The notes: generated from the sequence alone by a model not told the origin. A stretch of DNA of 64,000 bases from Maniola hyperantus (GCF_902806685.2 NC_048557.2:5700666-5764665); one strand, 5' to 3'. Shown: positions 10,175 through 20,783, numbered from the stretch's first letter. Numbers and translations: made by a program.

Positions 10175-10254
10175 TAATTATGAATAGTAAAAGGAAGGTG
10201 CTGTGTGAAAATTGGATTTCAAATATGCCAATTGCAGCAATAGCAATTATATTA

Positions 10255-10797
10255 AGGGAAAACCAACTACACGTACTACGGATCGGCGTGATCACGGCGA
10301 GCCGTTGCTCCGTTGCGACGTGATTGAAGGACAAACATATCACTCGCTTTAACGGTGAAGGGAAACATCGTGAGGAAACCTGCATGCCTAAGAATTCTAC
10401 ATAATGTTCTCGAAGACGTGTGAAGTCTGCCAATCCGCAACAAGGCCTCTGTAGTGAGCCGGCGATGGGCTATTATTAGGTATATCGGAAAATCAAAGAG
10501 TTCTCACGGGATTATAAAAAACTAAATTCCCGCGGACAAAGTCGTGGGCAGACGTCCGCTACGGTGACCAAGTGTGGATTGGTAGACTTCACAGTTCACA
10601 CACCTTTGAGAACATTATGAAGAACTATCAAACATGCACCTTGCCTCGCGATGTTTTCCTTCACCGTTAAAGCAAGTGATATTTAATTATTTAAAACGCA
10701 CATAACTCTAAAGTTAAAGGTGAGTGTCCGGCTGTCCGGGATAGAACACCTGACCTCCTAAGTAGGAAGCCAACGTCTCAACCACTAGGCTATCACT
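10255..10797. repeat. Cluster of repeat C and SINE fragments
   Basis: 10255-10340 and 10470-10555 are parts of a repeat C copy split by a + strand SINE tail (10340-10460, AACGGTGAAGGGAAACATCG then GTAGTGAGCCGGCGATGG). From 10555 to 10797 a minus-strand SINE runs from body to a degenerate tRNA-like head. The open frame on the minus strand at 10140-10433 spans three repeats and is not a gene. Confidence 0.7.
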
Positions 10798-11164
10798 TTA
10801 CAATAAAATCAGCAACTCTGGTTTGAAACCAAAGCAATAGAAACTCAACTACCTATAATAAAGAATTATTCAGCCAGAAGATGGCTGCAAAATTAGCATT
10901 CCTATACACGAATACGAATAATTCGAGACAACGGTGATATTGCTCTATATTATACAAAGTTGCAATATCGATTTAATACTGGCTTTACGGCGTTTCCTTC
11001 AACTAAACGTTTAAGAAATCCAAGCAAAACGCTGTTTTACCACAATTTCAAGAAGTCAATAAAGAATAAAAAGATTAGGTACAATTTATTAAAGCTTGAA
11101 AGTTTTCCAAGAATCGGAAAGAAAGATGTTTAACAAAACTAAACTTAGCCGTACGAGCTAATGC

Positions 11165-11340
11165 TCTAACTTCACCCGCGTGGATTGGGTTTTGAAAATC
11201 CCTTAGGAACTCTTTGATTTTCCGGGATAAAAAGTAGCTCTTCAACTATATCCATGCAAAATATCACGTCGAACCGTCGTTGCTTCATTGCAATGTGATT
11301 GAAGGATAAACCACTAAACAAAAAACAAATACACTTTCCT
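11165..11340 (-). repeat. Interspersed repeat C fragment
   Basis: Reverse copy with CACCCGCGTGGATTGGGTTT, AACTCTTTGATTTTCCGGGA and GTGATTGAAGGATAAACCAC. Upstream sequence (10800-11160) is AT-rich with no feature seen. Confidence 0.72.
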
Positions 11341-11439
11341 TATAATGTAGGTAGTTATGTAGGCGAGTATCGACGTAGCACCGCAGACATTCGCAAATCT
11401 AAAAATAATAGTTGACAAGGAGTGAGATATTCAGGGATA

Positions 11440-11710
11440 GTCAGTTATCAAACACACATTAGCAACCCGCCTCTGCGCGCCTCTACCCACGTCATCCCAT
11501 TCATTCACTTCGATCGCACGCACACACGCGCAAGCCACGCGCCACCACACGACGCCCACCCAAACCACCACCGAACCACCACCACAACCTAAAAACCCAA
11601 AAAAAAAAACAACCAAAACCACAGATCTATAGGTGCAAAACTCGACGACGACGCCGCCTCTAAACTCGCGCACAGCCGTCCTCCATCTTAAATTTCATTC
11701 ACAAAAATCG
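11440..11710. promoter_or_regulatory. CpG- and CACC-rich single-copy block, candidate promoter or 5' exon
   Basis: Against an AT-rich background this stretch is markedly C/A-rich (CGCACGCACACACGCGCAAG, ACCACCACCACAACC) and CpG-dense, and has no other copy in the window. On the minus strand an AAGATGG start at 11688-11682 opens a frame that stops after eight codons. An overlapping 80-codon frame has low-complexity composition (V, G, R, W), so protein coding is not supported. A TATAAAATCC motif occurs at about 11758. It may be a transcription start region, but the strand is not decided. Confidence 0.35.
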
Positions 11711-11859
11711 CTACATCACATCAGCTATTTATTTACCGTTCAACGCCTCCTCGCTAGTATAAAATCCTTACAATGAACACCAAAATCTTCCTTTCTTTCC
11801 AAACAAACGTTTAACACTAGGTTTTATCGCCAAATAACGTTTTGTAGTTGTTTTTTGTT

Positions 11860-12120
11860 TGCAATACGGCGATTAAGTCGTGCAGATCACGACACGTCTA
11901 TACAGCGCGGCGATCTACGTGCAACTGAAGAATGGTGGCAGGACTGCGGACGGTCGCGGGAGGCGCATGCGTTCTGCCTACCCGCCAAAATACACCTACG
12001 CGCATGTATGGACGAGGTGCTCCCGTTCAAAAGTTCCATACATACATTTATGTCACAACAGTTTGTTTTTTAAGCCATTGAGGTTCGATTAAGATTGAAC
12101 CGAACAGGGCGTGGAAGCAA
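11860..12120. other. GC-richer single-copy segment with overlapping open frames
   Basis: Two overlapping + strand frames of about 70 codons (11855-12073 and 11880-12092) cover CGGCGATCTACGTGC and GCGGACGGTCGCGGGAGG. Neither product resembles a family I know, there is no splice-site evidence, and only one frame could be real. It follows the CpG-rich block within 200 bp, so transcribed non-coding sequence is possible. Confidence 0.25.
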
Positions 12121-12620
12121 GGCGAGCCTGATAAGACGTCCACAAGGCGGTGGCATCAAACAAGTTCGGTGGCTATTTTTAACAGGGTGATGTCAATTCA
12201 CGTCAATGTAGCGTCCGCTACGGGCTGCTACGGCGTAGATTCACTACAGTGTCTACGTAAGGATTTTAATTATAAATAGATTGTTTGTAGTTATTTAGTG
12301 ATCTTGTTTACGTTTGTTAATTTACATTTGGATTTTGTACAGTTGAAGTATATCGAATTTTATATACAAATGTGGAATGGAACCTACTTCTCTAAATTAC
12401 GAAATCTAGACTACTTTTAATGGTTTGAAAAAATATAGGTAAGTAAGTACCTAAAATATCGAATATACTTAATATTTTATCCCCAATACCCGACTTATCT
12501 GCTTACGAATTAAGTTTCGGGTAACTATATTATGTAGGAATTTGAAAACCTGTAATTCGTTGCGCTCGTAGCGGTACAGTCAGCTACGGCGTAGACGTTA
12601 TGCAAAGTCAAAATAATCAT
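12100..12620. other. Unassigned AT-rich DNA
   Basis: No recognisable gene. A GCTACGG-containing motif (GCTACGGCGTAGA) appears at about 12227 and again at about 12583, hinting at one further dispersed repeat. Confidence 0.45.
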
Positions 12621-12621
12621 T

Positions 12622-12863
12622 ATATAAAAGGAAAAGTTGACTGACTGACTGATTGACTGATTGACTGATTGACTGACTGACTGACTGATCTACCAACGCA
12701 CAGCTCAAATGTCTGGATTGCTCGGGTTGAAATTTGGTATGCAGATAGCTATTATGACGTAGACATCCGCTAAGAAAGGATTTTTAAAAATTCAACCCCT
12801 AATGAGGTAAAATAGGGCTTCGATATTTGTGTAGTTTACGCGGACGAAGTCACGAGCTTAAGC
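12622..12863 (+). repeat. Interspersed repeat B copy
   Basis: ATATAAAAGGAAAAGTTGAC start, a (GACT/GATT)n tract at about 12640-12690, GCACAGCTCAAATGTC, TTCAACCCCTAATGAGG core and GACGAAGTCACGAGCTTA end. Complete copy with an expanded microsatellite. Confidence 0.85.
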
Positions 12864-12969
12864 TGGTGTACAATATTTTATTCAAGTAAACTTGAAAGAT
12901 TGAGCAATAATTTGTTTATTTAATTCATTAGGTATTTTATCTTTTGAATGCCTTAAATGTAGGTAAGTA

Positions 12970-13156
12970 CAGTACGTGGAAGAAAGTAATGTACATCGAC
13001 CTTTAGAAGGAGATAGCAGATTTGTAGAGCATTGTCTCTGTCGTTGAGACCGACAAAACCTCATATAGGTATGAGTGACAGAGACAACGCTCTACAAAGT
13101 CAAAATGTCATTCTAAAGGCCGATGTAGGCCTACATTTCTTTCTGCAGCGTATTGT
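12970..13156. mobile_element. Palindromic MITE family Q copy
   Basis: Ends are CAGTACGTGGAAGAAAGTAA at the left and an inverted TTTCTTTCTGCAGCGTATTG at the right. The centre holds two inverted CTCTACAAA/TTTGTAGAG blocks flanking GTTGAGACCGACAAAAC. Four more copies: 38252-38432, 56365-56530, 57539-57721 and 60513-60691. The whole element is close to a long hairpin. Confidence 0.82.
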
Positions 13157-13253
13157 ATGTCGATATGGTCTATTAGCTCAAAATAACTGGTGATAATAAA
13201 CAGAGACTTTTTATACAAATAATTTTCCTGAGCAAAATCAGGAATCGAACATA

Positions 13254-13340
13254 CGTGCATTCGACGTATAGATAACGTGCATTCGACGTATAGCAAATGT
13301 AGTGTAATAAAGGTAAAAATGATAAAGGTAAAAATGACTA
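13254..13340. repeat. Short direct duplications
   Basis: ACGTGCATTCGACGTATAG appears twice (about 13253-13271 and 13276-13294), followed by two copies of ATAAAGGTAAAAATGA. These are local slippage duplications in non-coding DNA. Confidence 0.75.
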
Positions 13341-13504
13341 ACAAAATGTAATACCCAAAAAAGAACTCTGACACAAATCGGAGAATTTCCGATGATTTTA
13401 ATTAATAAAAAAAGGTAAAAATGTGCATATGTCGCTATATTTGCATTACCAAAATCATCATCATCATCACGATTAACCCATCAGCAGCCCACTACTGCGC
13501 ACGG

Positions 13505-13700
13505 TTTTTTTATACTCCGATAAAAGTAAGCTAACCTGGAAGGGGCATGGCAGTTTTTATTAAATCCATATCCCTGTGGCTTCTACACGGCATTGTACTG
13601 GAACGCTTAATCGCTTGGCGGCACGGCTTGGTCGGTAGGGTGGTAAGTAGCCACGGCCGAAGCCACCCACCAGACCAGACCAGAAATTTAGAAATTGTTA
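13505..13700 (-). repeat. Second SINE-type repeat, partial copy
   Basis: Contains AAGCTAACCTGGAAGGGGCA, ACACGGCATTGTACTGGAAC, CTTGGTCGGTAGGGTGGTAA and CACCAGACCAGACCAGA, all shared with the fuller copy at 28695-29025, which has a tRNA-like head at its right end. A 71-codon frame over this stretch is repeat, not gene. Confidence 0.7.
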
Positions 13701-13927
13701 AATTTCAAATCCCTATTCAAAATATGGAATTCAAAATCAGACTTCTTTATACAGTCGTGTAAAATCATTATCATCAACCAATAGACTCCACTGCTGGACA
13801 TAGGTCTCTTGTAGGGACTTTCACACGCCACGGTCTTGCGCCGCCTGGATCCAGCGGCTCCCTGCGACTCGTCTGATGTCGTCCGTCCACCTAGTGGGGG
13901 ACGTGTAAAATATCAGTAGAAATCTAT

Positions 13928-14152
13928 GAACACTAGCTTATGCTCGCGACTTCATCCGCGTGGACTACACAAATTTCAAAGCCCTATTTCACCCCCTTAG
14001 GGGTTGAATTTTCAAAAACCCTTTCATAGCGGATGCCTACGTCATAATAGCTATCCGCATGCCAAATTTCAGCCCGATCCGTCCAGTAGTTTGCGCTGTG
14101 CGTGGATAGATCAATCAGTCAGTCAGGCACCATTTTCTTTTATATATTTAGA
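13928..14152 (-). repeat. Interspersed repeat B copy
   Basis: Reverse copy from GCTTATGCTCGCGACTTCAT through AACCCCTTAGG-type core to CAGTCAGTCAGGCACC and TTTTATATATTTAG. The open frame 14004-14192 is entirely within it. Confidence 0.83.
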
Positions 14153-14354
14153 TGATATGGGTAGTATAGTGGGTGATTTAGCGATACATTGATGAATGAA
14201 AGGCGCTCGACATAATATTTTTCTGCTGTCTGATTGCCGTCTAGCCCGGCCGGCGCCGGAGGTTCAATGCGCGCGCACCTTAATCTGCAATCTGCATCCT
14301 GCTCAAATAATACACCCACCTAATAACTACATGATAGATACCTATACGGAATCA

Positions 14355-14515
14355 GTAGGTACCCTTATTATAAATGCGAAATTGTGTGTGTTTGTTGGTT
14401 TGTCCTTCAATCACGTCGCTACGGCGCAACGGATTGACGTGATTTTTTGTAGACCTGGAGAGTGACATAGGATACGTTTATCCCGGTAAATCAAAGAGTA
14501 CCCACGGGATTTTTA
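14355..14515 (+). repeat. Interspersed repeat C copy
   Basis: From GTACCCTTATTATAAATGCG through TCAATCACGTCGCTACGG to GGTAAATCAAAGAGTACCCA. The far end is replaced by unrelated GC-rich sequence (14530-14660) that I cannot assign. Confidence 0.78.
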
Positions 14516-15003
14516 ATTTTTCTGATAAAATCCTTAACAAGGAGTCTATTCTCGTCCCGCGGCACACGGGGAGGCTGCGCATAGAGGCATAGACGCTCCG
14601 GCGCCGCCTGTCTAGACCAAGGTCGGCTTCGTTCATCTCTCTATACACAAACATTGATGCCAAGAGCTATGACGTCACGAAGAGGTCACCATGGGAGTTT
14701 GATTTTACATTTCGCTGTAAAACTTGGCAAAAATATTACATAACTATCTTATGTAAGTATCTAGGTAGGTAATGTTATGTAAGTTTGTATGTAAGCTGTG
14801 GATGTAAAAAGCTGTGATAGCCTAGTCGCAAGGACTCAGCTAGTAAACAAATAAATGAACAAACAAACACACTTTCCTATTTATAATATGGCCAGTGATG
14901 TAGGTATGGTTTTACAAGGAAATGCTATACCTAAATAGTAAATACACTATGCATGTTATGAGCCACTATAAAGTAAACCACTAGTGCTCAGAACAGTCTG
15001 GAC

Positions 15004-16005
15004 CAGTGGTTCTAAACGTTAGAACCTTTGATTAAATAGAAACAAATTTCCTTAAGGCGAGACACCGGACTTTAAGCGCAGAAAACTGGTTTGCTAGATG
15101 AAATCAGCCTTTACGCAAGTTTAAAAAATCTATTAAAAGTATGCCCTTAAAAAAGCATATTATACAGTGGAAGACTATGTAAATGATAATAAAGCTTGGA
15201 TTTGACTCGCTCCAGCAATGCACGGGGTCGTAGTTGCTTGTACAGTATGGTATAATAATATTGTAAATATGATCACTTGAAAAGAGCAACCGCCGAGTTT
15301 CTTGCTGGTTCTTCTCGGTAGGAACGCCATTCCGAACCAGTGGTAAATTAAACTAGTTAACGATTCAAAAGCACTTGTAATAAGTCTACTTAAATAAAAA
15401 TTATATTCTATACTATTATATTCTATTCTAAATATTTTAGGTATATATTTACTGTTAAATAACGGTCTTGCAAAAAATATACAATACAACTAATGACATC
15501 CTGTTGTACATAATATACAAATAATACGGTACGACAGCTTGCCGACGATTCCAAGCATTTTGTGGTCCTGTGGCAATGTTGGCAAAAAGTTAATCTGATT
15601 AACGATTAAATAGTTAATCGTTACCTAACGATTAAAATTAATTAATCGTCACGCTGCTGTTAGCAGCGTGACGATTAAAGCGAAAAGCGAATAATGACAT
15701 TACAATCCGTAAACGACAAATATTTTTCAACTATTGAACATAAAACTAGAGTAATTTCTGCTGAATATTTTTTTTATCTTAAAAGATTGAATTTTTTTTT
15801 TAGTTTACGCATTGGGACGTCATTAATCGCTTTACGTTGCAGCGTGACGATGATAATTAATTATGTTAATTTAGAAAAATCATGATTTTTTAAAAATTAT
15901 TTTCTCTTTAATAATAATTAATTCTAACCCCATAAACTACCTTTTATTACTACAGTTCAAGACCTTATTAAATAATAATCAATGAAGTTAGTTTGGGAGC
16001 CACTG
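15004..16005. mobile_element. hAT-superfamily element, about 1.0 kb, with 8-bp target duplication
   Basis: The left end CAGTGGTTCTAAACGTT and the reverse of the right end, CAGTGGCTCCCAAACTAA, match the well-known hAT terminal motif CAGTGGTTCTCAAAC. Flanks are GTCTGGAC (14996-15003) and GTCTAGAC (16006-16013), an 8-bp target duplication with one difference, as hAT transposases make. No transposase frame survives, so this copy is non-autonomous or decayed. The interior also holds a fragment of another repeat (GAGTTTCTTGCTGGTTCTTC at about 15296) and the hairpin at 15643-15677. Confidence 0.82.
15643..15677. repeat. Perfect 16-bp stem hairpin
   Basis: TAATCGTCACGCTGCT, a 3-base loop, then AGCAGCGTGACGATTA. 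A related AGCGTGACGATGA motif recurs at about 15841, and several TTAATCG direct and inverted motifs surround it. It lies inside the 1-kb hAT element and may be a subterminal binding-site array. Confidence 0.85.
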
Positions 16006-16049
16006 GTCTAGACAGGCGAATGATAGCTAAAAGTGTACTTGTGAAGTAA

Positions 16050-16175
16050 AGTGTTGCTTCTGTCATGTGAGTCGGTCTCCTGCGCCAGGGAGGTCGTAAA
16101 GTCTTGCTGGGAGTCGAACCCTGGACCGTCTATTTAAGACCACAGCGCGCACTACTGCACGAGGGAGGTCGTGAA
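16050..16175 (-). repeat. Second SINE-type repeat, head region
   Basis: AGTCGAACCCTGGACCGTCT and CGCGCACTACTGCACGAGGG match the tRNA-like head of the SINE at 28695-29025 (CTTACTACTGCATCAGGGAAG). Only the head is present. Confidence 0.6.
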
Positions 16176-16197
16176 CAATTATTTTTTATAGAAATAC

Positions 16198-16425
16198 TAG
16201 CTGATGCCCGCGACTTCGTCCGCGTGGAATTAGGTTTTTAAAAATCCCGTGGGAACTCTTTGATTTTCCGGGATAAAAATTAGCCTATGTCACTCTCCAG
16301 GTCTTTATCTATACCCATGCAAAAAATTACGTTAATCCGTTGCACCATTGCGACGTGATTGAAGGACAAACCAACAAACCAACAAAGCAACAAACAAACA
16401 CACTTTCGCATTTATAATATGGGTA
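16198..16425 (-). repeat. Interspersed repeat C copy, complete
   Basis: CTAGCTGATGCCCGCGACTT to TCGCATTTATAATATGGGTA, with AACTCTTTGATTTTCCGGGA and CGTTGCACCATTGCGACGTG. One of the best-preserved copies, useful as a reference for the family. Confidence 0.88.
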
Positions 16426-16673
16426 CTTGATAATAGCTCCTAGTATTGATATCATATTCTGCTTAAACAAGTATGAATAAGCACAACTATAGAGTCTAAA
16501 CCTCTAGTACCGACAATACCTAGAAAACCTAACCAAATGTCACATAGGTTCACATACGACTTTCTACGAAATCGTTGAACAAATGTGGTGAAATAATTTT
16601 ACTTAGGGGAAAACACTAGGTTATGTTTGTCAATGTCAACTAGGTTTTAGCATGTTAATAAGTCTTGATCATT

Positions 16674-16815
16674 TTTAGGGTTCCGTACCCAAAGGGTAAA
16701 ACGGGACCCTATTACTAAGACTCCGCTGTCCGTCCATCTGTCTATCCGTCTGTCACCAGGCTGTATTCCATGAACCGTGATAGACAGTTGAAATTTTCAC
16801 AGGTGATGTAAAAAA
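16674..16815 (-). repeat. Repeat A variant (CTAAGACTCCGCTGTCCGTC subtype)
   Basis: GGGTTCCGTACCCAAAGGG, ATTACTAAGACTCCGCTGTC, GTCTGTCACCAGGCTGTAT and GAACCGTGATAGACAGTTGA. The same subtype occurs at 23033-23165, 28585-28690, 45060-45175, 49270-49370 and 50460-50550. Confidence 0.75.
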
Positions 16816-17035
16816 TAAATACTAAAAAACAATAAAATAAGTTAAGGAGGCTCCGATACAACAAATTAAAATATTTTTTTGCTCGATAAGTATTGATAAC
16901 GGTAACAGGTAGACGCTTGAAATATTTACAGAATATTTAGTTGTATATATTAATTTTATTTTAAAAATTAAATTAAAATACTTAATAAGAAATTACAATA
17001 AACAAAAATACCAAACTTATTCTAGAACATAAAAA

Positions 17036-17221
17036 TTACAGATCGAAAATATCATCTAAACCACCGCAACGAGGCAGGGTGCCCAGAACCCTGGCAGCGT
17101 TACCTCGTTGAATGGCCAGACTAATATGCTGACCGAGGTAACTGCCAGCCCTCCGGTCCCCCGTGGTTTCCGCGAGACGGGACGAAAGGTCCTTAAAAAA
17201 GGATCTAGATATTATATTCAC
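17036..17221 (-). mobile_element. Retroelement-like coding tail, truncated
   Basis: Minus-strand frame reads FFKDLSSRLAETTGDRRAGS, ISLAIQRGNAARVLGTLP and RCGGLDDIFDL, then a stop. The same peptide with changes is encoded at 25815-25945 (+) and 32140-32270 (+, RESWQLP frame shifted, AIQRGNAASIL then LRCGGLDEVLNL). I recognise the AIQRGNAASVLGTLP string as a recurrent lepidopteran retroelement C-terminus; the exact clade is not decided from this fragment. Confidence 0.62.
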
Positions 17222-17224
17222 TTT

Positions 17225-17355
17225 AAAAATAACTAGGTGGACTAGGAGTCGTAGGGAGTCGCTGGATTCAGGTAGCGTAAAACCGTGGTGTGTGGAACTA
17301 CCTACAAGAGACCTATGTCCAGCAGTGGACGTCTATCGGTTGATCATGATGATGA
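17225..17355 (+). mobile_element. RTE-type LINE 3' end
   Basis: Sequence encoding LxQETYVQQWTSIG-like residues (here CCTACAAGAGACCTATGTCC then AGCAGTGGACGTCTATCGG), followed by a TGATGATGATGATAATGAT tail. Sister 3' ends occur at 19475-19632 and 62112-62245. Only about 100 bp of each insertion is present, typical of heavy 5' truncation. Confidence 0.78.
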
Positions 17356-17689
17356 TGATAATGATATTGTTAGCCTTTGACTGCAATCTTGTCTGGTAGG
17401 AAATGACGATGCAGTAGGAGATAGAAGCCGGATAACCTAAAAAGTTTTTTCTTAACCGGCTTTTATCGTTACAAATAGGCTACGTACCTAACTTTTTATC
17501 TTTTATTGTAACAAAACGCCCTTAGAATAAAAATATTGCATAATAACAAAACGACATTCGCTGCGACCATTTCATACAAATTACCCAAATACGGGACGTA
17601 AATATCGCGGTCCAACTATATTGACAACGCTACGTAGGTACGCCTACGGGTTTGAATTTCGAAGCGTTCCTGGTAAACAGAGATAGCAA

Positions 17690-17900
17690 GCTTGCGCCGT
17701 CCCTACGTCAGACGTAGAAAGGAAAGAGGCCGATATACAATCGATCGGCTTACGTCACGCACTACGCGTGGGCGCGATGACGTCACGCTGCATTCACCAA
17801 TCGGGAGCGGGGGAAAAGGCGCCACGATTAGTGAAAAATTGCGGAAAATGTTCCCTGGGACCATTTATTTATGGTTACGTCAGACCATGCTGCGTAGAAT
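17690..17900. promoter_or_regulatory. Cluster of CRE-like TGACGT sites, candidate regulatory region
   Basis: Within 200 bp there are CTACGTCAGACGT, GGCTTACGTCACGCAC, GCGATGACGTCACGCTG (a full TGACGTCA palindrome) and GGTTACGTCAGACC, in a CpG-rich single-copy block. This density is unusual against the AT-rich background. Overlapping short open frames (17692-17925 and 17768-17995) have no recognisable product. CREB/ATF-type binding is inferred from the motif only. Confidence 0.35.
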
Positions 17901-18224
17901 CTTATCGTATTTTTTACGATTCTAAGTTTAACAGCAGGGATCTACGTTTAAACGGAACAGTAAGATTTAAGTCAAAAGATGTTATAGTAAATTAGAAAAT
18001 ATTTGGCAGTAATAATAATTGGTCTGTTTTAAAAGTTCTTTTTAATTTGTAGGCTTTGTTTCTAGGTAGGTTAAGTCTGCTAGTCAGTTGGATGTTTGAA
18101 CTTTGCGATATCGACATTATTTTCTGAACAATTCATGAACTTGCAATAAAAGTCCTACACTTTCTATTCTTTCTAGTTCTATGGTAAATAGAAATACTTA
18201 TTCGATATTCAAAATTCAAATTAT

Positions 18225-18657
18225 TTTTAACGTTCCGTACCTTAAAAGGAAAAACGGAACCCTTATAGGATCACTTTGTTGTCTGTCTGTCTGTCTGTCG
18301 GTCTGTCAAGAAATCTACAGGGTACTTCCCGATGAATCATGAAATTTGGTAGGTAGGTAGATCTTATAGCTGACATTTGGGGAAAAATCTGAATAAGTAC
18401 TGTGAATTTGTGATTACATCACACAAAAAATTAAATTGTGGTCATGAACTAATAATTAGTATTTTCAATTTTCTAAGTAAGATAAATATTAAGTGGGGTA
18501 TCATATGAAAGGTCATTACCTGTACATTCTAAAACAGATTTTTATTTATTTTTATGTATCATAGTTTTTGAATTATCCTGCAAAATGTCGAAAAAATACG
18601 ACTGTAGTACGGAACCCTCATTGCGCGAGCCTAACTCGCACTTGGCCAGTTTTTTTT
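18225..18657 (-). repeat. Interspersed repeat A copy, complete
   Basis: TTTTTAACGTTCCGTACCTT, (GTCT)n at about 18280-18305, GGGGTATCATATGAAAGGTC and CTAACTCGCACTTGGCCAG. Orientation as at 7361-7812. Confidence 0.86.
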
Positions 18658-18714
18658 ACTATAGAATTATAGATGCTACATAGTTCATATATACCTAATA
18701 CGATAATCTAAATA

Positions 18715-19455
18715 TATAAAAGAGAAATACCACTCACTCACTGACTGACTGACTGTCGATTTTCACGTCTCTAACTTCAAAAACATAGGACTTTCATACA
18801 ACCTTGGACCCCCCCCCCCCTTGCACGCCCTTAGGGGGGGAATTTTTCAAAACCGTTTCTTAGCTGACATCTACGTCCTAGAAAGAACCTACCTTCCAAA
18901 TTTCAAGTCTGTAGGTTTTATAGTTCCTGAGATTTCGTGATTCTGTCAGATTCAGTCAGACTGACTGACTAAAGCCTACGTAGATGTCAGCTAAGAAACG
19001 GTTTTGAAAAATTAGGGCGCCCCTAAGGGCGTGCAAGGGGGGGTCGAAGGTTGTAAGAAAGTCCTATGTTTTTGAAATTAGAGACGTGAAGATTACTAGC
19101 TTTAAATAATAAAAGTCTGTATAATTCAATTTGGGAAATTCCCCCCTTAAGGGCGGTAAAATAGGGGGGCAAAGTTTTTATAGAAAAGTTTTAACTACCT
19201 ATTGTTATTTTTTCTAGGGTGTAGATATCAGATAAGAAAGGATCTAACTAAATTCTTCCCCTAAGGGGGTGAAATAGAGGTTGAAAAGTTATATGAAAAT
19301 CCTACTTTTTTGAAGTTAGAGATATGAAAATTGGCATTTAGGTGTTCTGGGTTCCGTGCCTTAAGGTGAGACTGAGTGAGTAGGTAATTGAGGCCTTTTG
19401 CAGCGGGAAAATTTCAGATCTCATGAGAAACCAGAAATTTTACGCGGACGAAGTC
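18715..19455. repeat. Large imperfect inverted repeat of a GACT-type element
   Basis: 18756-18870 (TCTCTAACTTCAAAAACATA to TTAGCTGACATCTACGT) is repeated inverted at 18975-19088 with roughly 90% identity. The spacer is about 100 bp and includes TCAGTCAGACTGACTGACT. A 13-C run lies near 18809-18821. A third, more diverged arm continues to 19455 and ends with ACGCGGACGAAGTCGCGGGC, the same terminal motif as repeats B and C. No coding frame is credible. Confidence 0.78.
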
Positions 19456-19474
19456 GCGGGCAACTGCTAGTATA

Positions 19475-19632
19475 ATATATAGCGTTGGAAGACCCCTCAC
19501 TTGGTGGACAGATGACATCAGGCGAGTCGCAGGGGGTCACTGGAATCAAGTGGTGCAACACCGTGGCGTGTGGAAGTCCCTACAAGAGACCTATGTCCAG
19601 CTGTGGACGTCTATCGGTTGATGATGATGAGG
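19475..19632 (+). mobile_element. RTE-type LINE 3' end
   Basis: Encodes a degraded RWxTPxxVDR...RRGHWN-like tract and ends with GTGGACGTCTATCGGTTGAT and (GATG)n. The frame is broken by at least one shift. It belongs to the same family as 17225-17355. Confidence 0.75.
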
Positions 19633-19639
19633 TAATTTC

Positions 19640-20780
19640 TCAAAAACATATTATTTTTGAACTTTGATAACTTGAAACCTGAAAGTTATTAGTTGCGACA
19701 CCTACTGATGCATTTATAAAACATTTACTATTTACAAAATTGCTATAGATGGCGCTGTAGGTATGTCTAGATCAGTTCTTGTGTTAGTTTTACTGATGGA
19801 GAGTAGAGGTTGGAGCACCATCTCTTATGGAGCAAAAGTTGTAAAAGAAGTAAATAATAGTTCAAAAACTCTCCAAAATGGCGCTAGCGTCGTCAGATTC
19901 TGTTGGGTTGTAGTATCAATGTAGCAGTTGTTTATGCTCCTTTTGATTAAAATCCATAGAGTATCGAAAGATGGCAGTGGTAACTGGAAAGGCCCTATTT
20001 ACGGGAGGTCAAAATAATTGCTGTCAAAATAAATGACCAAAAAAGTTGATCATTTTTAATTAAATTAAGTAAGTACCTAGGACCTAGGTACCCTATCGGT
20101 TTAAGCAAATAATTTTATTTTACTGTTGATTTGTTATTCTTTTTGTAGGTAGGTAGGTACATATTAATTATGTAGTACCTAGTTAGGTAGGTAGGTAGGT
20201 ATGTAGGTACTTATAAATTCCACTGCGAAATATATAGATAAGTATATGGATAAATATATTAATAATAGATATAGTAGGTACCTACCTACCTCCTAATTAT
20301 TTTTACAAAATAACAAACGAATCTAAAGATTATTTGGGGTTGACTGAGTTCTAACTACCTAGTAGATTAAGTAGGTATTTTAACCTGTTCTGTTTATCTG
20401 TCTGTTACTTTTTCATAGCTCGTAACTCGTAAGTTAGGTAGGTACCTACTTTCTTACGCAGTTTCACGTGGACAAAGTCGCGTGTTATAGCTAGTTTCTG
20501 TATATTTTTTGATTCCTTTGAACTTAGCCAACGGCTCATCTTAACGGACATAATAAAAAATATGCTAACAATTGTTAAATGGCGTAAAATGTTTCAAATG
20601 TAGTCTTAAAATTATTGCCTAATTTAGATAATCTCGTGATAACTAATGTGATTTTTATACCACAACATACTTATCATTCACTATGTAAATTTATACACAT
20701 ATAGAGTATGTAATTATTTCTTTTAATGTAGCTTTAATGAAAAGAAACAATGCGGATAGAAATATTAGGTATTGATGGTT
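19640..20780. other. AT-rich non-coding DNA with TAGG-rich tracts
   Basis: Contains (GTAG)n-like stretches at about 20146-20215 and inverted CTACCTACC near 20283, two ATGGCGCT-type motifs (19747-19757 and 19878-19886) and nothing that looks like an exon. Confidence 0.5.
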
Positions 20781-20783
20781 ATG

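Noticed and set aside
11855..12092. Two overlapping 70-codon frames as a coding exon.
   Set aside because: Neither resembles a known protein, they exclude one another, and no splice sites support either.
20146..20215. Telomere-like (TTAGG)n array.
   Set aside because: The units are GTAG/TAGG mixes, not TTAGG in phase, and similar GTAGGTAG tracts are scattered throughout the window.
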